The notes under the pieces were generated by a model. The model saw only the letters and a list, made by a program, of their open reading frames with translations, was not told the DNA's origin and made no database searches. Shown here one piece after another: positions 60,928 to 64,000 of a stretch of 64,000 bases of DNA. Source of the DNA: Clostridiales bacterium. GTDB lineage: Bacteria; Bacillota; Clostridia; Lachnospirales; Lachnospiraceae. Where the stretch lies: assembly GCA_012839295.1 (NCBI GenBank), contig DUNO01000008.1, positions 124,001 to 188,000 on the forward strand. The letters run 5' to 3'. The position numbers were made by a program, and so were the translations under genes. Each line of letters begins with the position of its first letter. Position 1 is the first letter of the stretch.

Positions 60928-62140
60928 GCCACCTCCTGACTTTCATAAGACTTGCAATAAGCGCATCAATATCCTCTTTGGTATTATAAAAATACAGGGA
61001 CACACGGCAGGTAGCGGCCAATCCCAGATATTTCATCAGAGGCTGGGCGCAATGGTGGCCTGCCCGGATGCATATCCCGTCCGCATCCAACAGGGATGCA
61101 GTATCGTGGGGATGCACTCCCTCCAGGTTAAAGGATATTACTCCGCATCTGTTCTTCGTCCGACTATCCTCACCATATACTGTAAGATAAGGCACCTGCT
61201 TCAAACGGTCAAGGGCATAGGCCGTCAGCGCATCTTCCACCGCACCGATTTGTGCATACCCCACCTGCCTGATATAATTGATTGCCTCCAGCAAGCCGAC
61301 CGCTCCCTCTACATTGGGGGTACCGGCTTCGAATTTCTGGGGCAGCGGCGCAAAGGTTGCCTCCTGTTCTGCAACATAGTCAATCATCTCACCGCCGGTT
61401 AAAAATGGCGGCATCCGCAGCAGCAGCTCCTTCTTCCCGTATAATACGCCAATTCCCATGGGACCCAGCATCTTATGCCCGGAAAAGACGGCAAAATCCG
61501 TATCAAGCTCCTGTACGTCAAGCGGAAAATGCGGTATGCTCTGGGCACAATCCAATACCACCACCGCCCCGGCACTGTGGGCTTTGTCAATAATGTTCTT
61601 AACAGGATATATGGTACCCAATACGTTGGATACATAGGCAAGAGCAACGATACGGGTTTTATTTGTTATCTTTTCTTCGAGCTCCTCTTCCCTCAGGGAG
61701 CCTTTTTCATCCAGGTAGATGTACTTTAAGACTGCCTTCTTTTCCCTGGCCAGCTGCTGCCAGGGAAGGAGGTTGCTGTGATGCTCCGATATGGGTATTA
61801 GGATCTCATCCCCCTCCTCCAAGCCGCTTCTGCCATAGCTGTAAGCGATCAGATTAAGGCTCTCCGTCGTATTTCTCGTAAATATAATCTCTGCTGGTTC
61901 CTTTGCGTTAATGAAACCAGCCGTCACACTTCTTGCTTCCTCGTACCTATCCGTTGCCTTTACACTGATTTCATACAATCCCCGGTAGGGATTGGCATTA
62001 TATTCCCTGTAATAGTCCTCCATAGCCCTGATTACTGTCTCCGGCTTCTGCGTAGTAGCCGCATTATCAAGATAAATCAGCGGTTTTCTTCCGGGCTCCT
62101 GCCTCAGGATGGGAAAATCCTCTTTATATCGATTTGACAT
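60911..62140 (-). CDS. sufS: cysteine desulfurase SufS
   Basis: 409 residues. PLP-dependent class V fold: IYLDNAATTQKPETVI at the N-terminus, VVLDCAQSIPHF with the PLP Asp, the PLP Lys in AVFSGHKMLGPMG, and the catalytic Cys in IRAGHHCAQPLMKY. It removes sulfur from cysteine as persulfide and passes it to SufU. The start overlaps the sufD end by 17 bases; coupled with the whole suf set. Confidence 0.96.
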   Translation of the reverse strand: MSNRYKEDFPILRQEPGRKPLIYLDNAATTQKPETVIRAMEDYYREYNANPYRGLYEISVKATDRYEEARSVTAGFINAKEPAEIIFTRNTTESLNLIAYSYGRSGLEEGDEILIPISEHHSNLLPWQQLAREKKAVLKYIYLDEKGSLREEELEEKITNKTRIVALAYVSNVLGTIYPVKNIIDKAHSAGAVVVLDCAQSIPHFPLDVQELDTDFAVFSGHKMLGPMGIGVLYGKKELLLRMPPFLTGGEMIDYVAEQEATFAPLPQKFEAGTPNVEGAVGLLEAINYIRQVGYAQIGAVEDALTAYALDRLKQVPYLTVYGEDSRTKNRCGVISFNLEGVHPHDTASLLDADGICIRAGHHCAQPLMKYLGLAATCRVSLYFYNTKEDIDALIASLMKVRRWLGLGN

Positions 62141-63221
62141 GATTAAGCCTCTCTTTCACATATCCAAATACCTGCTCCCTTAGGGTTTCAGACGGAATAG
62201 TGTCAAGCACCGGATGAAACCAGGCTTCCAGTATTAATTTCTTGGCTTCTCCCTCGCTGAGCCCTCTGGACATCAGATAGAAGAGCTGATTTTCATCAAT
62301 TCTTCCGCTGTTTGCCGCATGCTTTCCGGAGACATTTTCTTCTCCGCAGAGGATTAACGGTACTGATATGTTCTTAATATTTTTATCAAACAGAAGCGTA
62401 TATTCTCCCTCCGCTCCTTCTGAACCGGATGCCCCTTTCTTAAAATCAATCGTACCCCTGAAAATCTTCCTGCTGTTGTCAAATAGGGCTCCGTTTACTC
62501 TCATATTACTTTTCGTATTCTTTCCATAGTGATTGGCTACATAGTTAAGATCCAGGAAACGCTCCCCGTCACCCAGATAGATCGTATCCACCGTCATCTC
62601 ACTATTCTCTCCCCGCAACGCAGTCATGATACCGCTTACAGCATGACCTCCGCCCAGTTCACATTGGGTAATCTTAATACTTGCGCCTTCCCTGCAAGCT
62701 CCGCCGATATTATTAAGATGAATCCCTTCCCCCGGAAGAAGCTGTATCTGGATCAGGTTGATTACGGCATTCTTGCCTGCCAGCAGATAAATCAATCCTC
62801 CATGGAACAAGGGGAGACCCGCTTCTCCTTCATAGGTAATCACCAGGGTCAGCTCACTGTCCTGCTCCGCCTGTATCAAAAGCTCCTCAGCCAGAACAGG
62901 GTTCTCCTGATCCAACCGGTAAGAGAGAAAAAGCGGTTCCGCTATCTTTTTCCCCTTCGGCACGGTAATCGCCCACTCCCTGTTTCTATACCTGTGCAGG
63001 AAAGCACTGGTCTCTTCGCCCATTCCGGTCTGGGGTAATTCGATCCCCGAAGGGTTATGCTTAAGGCCTATCACCGCGTCCCGAACTCCTTTCCCTGTCA
63101 GTTCTACTGGGGGAAAAGGCTTAATCTCCGGAATTTCTTTTATTAATTTTAATTCGTTGACACCCAGCCAACGAAAGGTTTTTACGGGCAATTGATTGGC
63201 TTCCTTTAATTCCAGAATCAT
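62124..63221 (-). CDS. sufD: Fe-S assembly scaffold SufD
   Basis: 365 residues from ATG 63221, with GGAGGG 6 bases upstream (ATG 63227 abuts the ribosome site). SufB/SufD superfamily beta-helix (LNYVANHYGKNTKSNMRVNG) and C-terminal HAANSGRIDENQLFYLMSRG, LSEGEAKKLILEAWFHPVLD. Forms the SufBC2D scaffold with SufB and SufC. It is shorter than Gram-negative SufD but normal for clostridia. Confidence 0.94.
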   Translation of the reverse strand: MILELKEANQLPVKTFRWLGVNELKLIKEIPEIKPFPPVELTGKGVRDAVIGLKHNPSGIELPQTGMGEETSAFLHRYRNREWAITVPKGKKIAEPLFLSYRLDQENPVLAEELLIQAEQDSELTLVITYEGEAGLPLFHGGLIYLLAGKNAVINLIQIQLLPGEGIHLNNIGGACREGASIKITQCELGGGHAVSGIMTALRGENSEMTVDTIYLGDGERFLDLNYVANHYGKNTKSNMRVNGALFDNSRKIFRGTIDFKKGASGSEGAEGEYTLLFDKNIKNISVPLILCGEENVSGKHAANSGRIDENQLFYLMSRGLSEGEAKKLILEAWFHPVLDTIPSETLREQVFGYVKERLNHVKSI

Positions 63222-63232
63222 AGCCATCCCTC

Positions 63233-64000
63233 CTATCCGATGCTGCCTTCCATTTCAAGACGTATTAACTGGTTCATTTCAAGGGCATACTCCATGGGTA
63301 ATTCCTTGGCGATGGGTTCCGCGAAGCCGCTGACGATCATTGCTCTTGCATCTGCCTCGCTCAATCCCCTGCTCATTAAATAAAATATCGTATCATCACT
63401 GATTCTCCCGATCTTCGCCTCGTGTCCGATATCTACATTGTCATTACGGATGTCCATCACCGGAATGGTATCGGACCGTGACCTGGAGTCAAGCATAAGG
63501 GATTCGCAGGATACGGCGCATTTTGCACCCTCCGCCTCCTTTTCGATTATTACGGCACTCCGGAAGGTACTGGTTCCTCCATCCTTAGAGATGGATTTGG
63601 AGCTCATATGGGCGGAGGTACCCGGTGCGGCATAAACCACCTGGACACCAGTATCCAGATCCTGCCCCTTCCCGGCAAAGGTTATGCCCGTATACTCCAT
63701 CCTTGCATTTTCCCCTTTTAGAATATTCATGGGATAAAGGCAGGATACCCTGGAGCCGAAGGAGCCTGATACCCACTCCATGGTTGCATTCTTTCCCACC
63801 TGGGCCCGTTTTGTATTTAAATTATACATATTCTTTGACCAGTTCTCGATGGTCGAATAGCGCAGCCGTGCCCCATCCCTTACAAACAGCTCCACGCAGC
63901 CTGCATGCAGGTTGGCAACGTTATATTTTGGTGCGGAGCAGCCTTCAATAAAGTGCAGGCTGGCTCCTTCATCCACAATAATCAGGGTATGCTCAAACTG
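63233..64000 (-). CDS. sufB: Fe-S assembly scaffold SufB, C-terminal part (cut by window edge)
   Basis: The last 255 codons of sufB; the reading frame runs open to base 64000 (FEHTLIIVDEGASLHFIEGC), so the N-terminal half lies outside the window. The beta-helix core has ATMEWVSGSFGSRVSCLYPM, SMLDSRSRSDTIP-like segments with cluster-building residues, and VDIGHEAKIGRISDDTIFYL. SufB is the main site of cluster assembly with SufC and SufD. sufC is presumably just upstream, outside the window, as in other Firmicutes. Confidence 0.95.
   Translation of the reverse strand, partial: QFEHTLIIVDEGASLHFIEGCSAPKYNVANLHAGCVELFVRDGARLRYSTIENWSKNMYNLNTKRAQVGKNATMEWVSGSFGSRVSCLYPMNILKGENARMEYTGITFAGKGQDLDTGVQVVYAAPGTSAHMSSKSISKDGGTSTFRSAVIIEKEAEGAKCAVSCESLMLDSRSRSDTIPVMDIRNDNVDIGHEAKIGRISDDTIFYLMSRGLSEADARAMIVSGFAEPIAKELPMEYALEMNQLIRLEMEGSIG

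Overview
The window looks like a chromosomal segment of an anaerobic, spore-forming, plant-fibre-degrading Clostridia, most likely Lachnospiraceae (Lachnoclostridium/Anaerocolumna-like). The basis is low-to-moderate GC, strong AGGAGG ribosome sites, TTG/GTG starts, a CotF-like coat protein, WG-repeat and Big_2 secreted proteins, an ECF transporter, a SUF system of Firmicutes type and many cytoplasmic glycoside hydrolases. No rRNA, CRISPR array, intact transposase or prophage was seen.

Layout. (1) 1-8.6 kb: three secreted or surface proteins (a propeller-like one and two WG-repeat proteins), then a SdpI/DUF1648 membrane protein with an AgrA/AgrC-type LytTR two-component system. A decayed copy of part of the DUF1648 gene lies at the left edge. 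(2) 8.8-32.8 kb: a large carbohydrate locus. A leftward operon encodes two nucleoside-hydrolase-like proteins, a split transketolase, an FGGY kinase and a fucose-isomerase-like enzyme. It is divergent from a LacI regulator whose promoter and operator are readable. Next come GH43, GH35-like, GH3, GH2 and a second GH43, an AraC regulator, a CUT1 ABC importer and an unusual ArsR-HTH regulator with a repeated 15-bp motif between it and the importer. Isomerase + kinase + two-subunit transketolase is the logic of the described transketolase route for D-apiose; with furanoside hydrolase-like enzymes beside it, the locus is a candidate system for an apiose-type branched pentose or its glycosides. That assignment is inference.

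(3) 32.9-43.5 kb: lipoproteins, a GNAT enzyme, an Uma2 protein, tRNA-Leu(AAG) followed by gene debris (a 46-codon tail, and a response regulator fused by deletion to the end of an ABC-2 permease), two small coat-like proteins, a Big_2 surface protein, a serine hydrolase, an FAD-Rieske oxidoreductase, tRNA-Asn(GTT) and tRNA-Leu(CAG). (4) 43.6-53.2 kb: a visibly more AT-rich block. It holds a ribose-type ABC importer with a double-headed binding protein, a PfkB kinase, a SIS protein, a TIM-barrel isomerase/epimerase and a GntR/UTRA repressor with operator-like sites in the operon promoter, followed by a toxin-antitoxin pair.

(5) 53.3-64 kb: a TetR-controlled five-gene operon joining two exporter-fold ABC half-transporters to a complete ECF module (S, T, fused A-A), then the sufB-sufD-sufS-sufU iron-sulfur operon, whose sufB runs off the right edge. 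Several promoters (TTGNNN, 17 bp, TATAAT-like) and operator-like dyads can be read directly and are listed.
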